A stretch of DNA of 24,610 bases from RSA11 sp965652565. GTDB taxonomy: Bacteria > Actinomycetota > Thermoleophilia > Solirubrobacterales > 70-9. Shown in pieces: positions 23,148 through 24,610 of the stretch. A model generated the notes under the pieces. It was not told where the DNA came from. It saw only the letters and a list, made by a program, of their open reading frames with translations, and made no database searches. Position 1 is the stretch's first letter. Each line of letters starts with the position of its first letter. The stretch lies in assembly GCA_965652565.1 (NCBI GenBank), contig CBFGWL010000041.1, positions 1-24,610 of the forward strand, read 5' to 3'. The translations under genes were made by a program, and so were the position numbers.

Positions 23148-24098
23148 ATGCGAGCGCTGGTCACAGGGGGTGCGGGGTTCATCGGCTCGAACCTGGTCGA
23201 TGCCCTCGTCGCACGCGACGCCGAGGTTGTCGTGCTGGACGATCTCTCCTCGGGGAAGCGGGAGAACCTGGCCGATGCGCTCGCCGCGGGCGTGCGCCTC
23301 ATCGAGGGCGACATCACCGACCGCGCCGCGGTCGACCGCGCGTTCGAGACCGCCCGGCCCGATGTGGTCTGCCACCTCGCCGCCCAGATCGACGTGCGCC
23401 GCTCCGTCGCCGATCCGGTGTTCGACCTCGGCGTGAACGTCGGCGGCACGATCAACATCTTGGAGGCGGCCGCGGCCGCGGGCACGCGGCGCGTGCTGTT
23501 CGCCTCGACCGGCGGCGCGATCTACGGCGAGGGCGAGGGGCGAGAGCTGCCCCTGCCGGAGGACGCCGAGCGCCGCCCGGACGCTCCGTACGGCCAGAGC
23601 AAGCTCGCGGCGGAGGGCTACCTCTCGCTCTACTCCCGCCTGCGCGGCGTCTCGAGCGCCGCCCTGCGCCTCGGCAACGTCTACGGCCCGCGCCAGGACC
23701 CCCACGGGGAGGCGGGCGTCGTCGCGATCTACTGCGGCGCGCTGCTCGCGGGCGAGGCGCCGATCGTCTTCGGCGACGGCGAGCAGACGCGGGACTACAT
23801 CTACGTGGACGACGTCGTCGCGGGTTTTTTGGCGGCGATCGAGAACGAGGCCGAGGGCGCCTTCAACATCGGCACCGGGGTCGAGACGAGCGTGCTCGAA
23901 CTCGGGCGGAGGCTCGCGCAGGCGCACGGCACGGAGTTCACGCCGCAGATGCGCCCGGCGCGCCCCGGAGAGGTCCAGCGGATCGCGATCGACTCGGCGC
24001 GCGCGGAGCGCGAGCTCGGCTGGCGCGCGCAGGTGGAGCTCGGCGAAGGCCTCGAGCGCACCCTCGCCTGGACGCGATCCGAGCTGCAGCGCGCCTGA
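23148..24098 (+). CDS. NAD-dependent sugar-nucleotide epimerase/dehydratase (GalE-like SDR)
   Basis: The 316-residue extended short-chain dehydrogenase has the NAD-binding GGAGFIGSN (7-15, GxxGxxG), D31 for the adenine ribose, HLAAQIDVRRSV (76-87), catalytic S120/T121 in FASTGGAIYGE, and the YxxxK pair Y148...K152 in PYGQSK. RLGNVYGPRQDPHGEAGVV and GDGEQTRDYIYVDDVV match UDP-glucose 4-epimerases and close relatives; UDP-glucuronate or dTDP-sugar epimerases are alternatives. It should supply an activated sugar to the glycan locus. ATG 23148 follows TAGACT. A T6 run at 23825-23830 within the frame is unusual in DNA this GC-rich. Confidence 0.9.
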   Translation: MRALVTGGAGFIGSNLVDALVARDAEVVVLDDLSSGKRENLADALAAGVRLIEGDITDRAAVDRAFETARPDVVCHLAAQIDVRRSVADPVFDLGVNVGGTINILEAAAAAGTRRVLFASTGGAIYGEGEGRELPLPEDAERRPDAPYGQSKLAAEGYLSLYSRLRGVSSAALRLGNVYGPRQDPHGEAGVVAIYCGALLAGEAPIVFGDGEQTRDYIYVDDVVAGFLAAIENEAEGAFNIGTGVETSVLELGRRLAQAHGTEFTPQMRPARPGEVQRIAIDSARAERELGWRAQVELGEGLERTLAWTRSELQRA

Positions 24099-24117
24099 AG
24101 CTTGCTTGGGCTCCGTG

Positions 24118-24142
24118 GCCCCGGCCGCGGCGGGGCCGGGGC
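24118..24142. terminator. GC-only hairpin after the epimerase
   Basis: GCCCCGGCC (24118-24126) and GGCCGGGGC (24134-24142) form a perfect 9-bp stem with a 7-nt loop, 19 bp after the epimerase stop. No T-run follows. The same arms occur at 497-527, so it may belong to the repeat block rather than to the gene. Confidence 0.4.
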
Positions 24143-24388
24143 GTGCGTGCGGGCTCGGGCCGGGGTGTGCGCGGGCTCGGGCCGAGGTGGCCGCGGTCCC
24201 GGCCGTTGTGGCGGCGTTGCCGGGTTGCTCGCGGCGACGCAACCCGGGTTGAAGGGCAAGTAAGAGGGAGAGAGGTTTGCGGGGGTGCGTGTTCGCAGCG
24301 TCTCTCGTGAGACTTGGGGCACACGGCGCGCGCCTCGGGGCACACGGCGCGCGCCTGGTGCGCGCCGCGCCGCCCGGCAACCCCGAGG
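24143..24388 (-). repeat. Right conserved block (inverted copy of the left block)
   Basis: Read on the minus strand, this non-coding stretch repeats the left block in the same order: GCGCGCGCCGTGTGCCCC, CACGAGAGACGCTGCGAAC (24291-24309), CCTCTCTCCCTC, TACTTGCCCT and CCGCCACAACGGCCG (about 24200-24215). It differs by an extra copy of a 20-bp piece (24316-24356) and by a repeated CGGGCTCGGGCCG motif (about 24149-24187). I see no gene in 24099-24610. Confidence 0.75.
24316..24356. repeat. Perfect 20-bp tandem duplication inside the right block
   Basis: The 20-mer beginning GGGGCACACGG and ending GCGCCT occurs at 24316-24335 and again, identically, at 24337-24356 (period 21). The left block has it once (about 388-407). 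This looks like a recent local duplication. Confidence 0.8.
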
Positions 24389-24610
24389 TTCAGCCCACGT
24401 AGTCGAAAAGCGGCGACCAGGGCTGAACGTCGCGTGGGGCGCGGCCGGCGGCACGGACGTTCAGCCCACGTGGTCGATTTCCGGCGACCAGGGCTGAACG
24501 TCGCGCGAAACGCCGCCGGCGGTCCCCAGGTTCAGCCCACGTGTTCGATTTCCGACGACCAGGGCTGAACGTCGCGTGGGGCGCGGTCGGCGGCACGGAC
24601 GTTCAGCCCA
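24389..24610 (-). repeat. Right 71-bp-period hairpin array (family A, 3 units plus a cut fourth)
   Basis: Units start at 24389, 24460, 24531 and 24602, again exactly 71 bp apart; the fourth is cut by the window end. Each runs TTCAGCCCACGT...CCAGGGCTGAA, the reverse complement of the left units. Units match position by position: the one at 24389 shares TTTTCGACTACG with the left unit at 308, and the one at 24531 shares ATCGAACACG with the left unit at 166. Spacers match too: CCTGGGGACCGCCG and CGTCCGTGCCGCCG each occur in both arrays at corresponding places. Confidence 0.85.

Noticed and set aside
1..24610. Insertion sequence or composite transposon bounded by the inverted arrays
   Set aside because: No transposase or integrase gene and no target-site duplication can be seen, and an essential argS lies inside. 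The right copy also continues beyond the window.

Overview
The window is very GC-rich DNA with the codon usage, many GTG starts and apparently leaderless gene starts expected of a high-GC actinobacterium. The divergent ArgRS signature, the small LPFTG-tailed secreted protein and the hairpin repeat families make a Thermoleophilia-type lineage (Solirubrobacterales or relatives) my best guess. That placement is inference from memory of such genomes; no 16S or other decisive marker is present. I see no rRNA, tRNA, transposase, integrase or CRISPR-Cas gene.

Nearly all genes form one surface-polysaccharide locus of the Wzx/Wzy type. Left to right: a CmoB-like methyltransferase (812-1555, +); a minus-strand operon of GT2, methyltransferase, GT4 and a Wzx-type flippase (5988 down to 1584); a plus-strand pair of methyltransferase and GT2 (6228-7922); a GT2-GT4 fusion (9997-7919, -); a plus-strand pair of O-antigen ligase/polymerase and GT2 (10053-12799); a minus-strand run of a Wzc-like tyrosine kinase and three GT2s (17106-12804); a second ligase/polymerase with a C-terminal TPR-like tail (19181-17244, -); a small LPXTG-type wall protein (19296-19736, +); the initiating polyprenyl-phosphate sugar transferase (19822-21381, +); argS (23077-21425, -); and a sugar-nucleotide epimerase (23148-24098, +).

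A working pathway: the epimerase supplies an activated sugar; the phosphoglycosyltransferase starts the lipid-linked repeat; nine GT domains in eight genes and up to three methyltransferases build and decorate it; the flippase moves it out; one Wzy_C protein polymerises and the other may ligate; the Wzc-like kinase controls chain length. No outer-membrane Wza-type channel is seen, as expected of a single-membrane cell.

The unusual part is non-coding. Both ends carry a 71-bp-period array of 39-bp imperfect hairpins joined to a conserved GC-rich block. The two copies are collinear but inverted, about 24 kb apart. A second hairpin family, a 105-bp dimer with 60-bp period, an invariant loop and one compensatory stem change, occurs twice as direct repeats (581-685 and 6071-6175) around the first five genes. 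A third pair of hairpins lies at 1-58. Finally, many start codons have a TANNNT-like -10 box only 6-9 bases upstream, suggesting widespread leaderless transcription.
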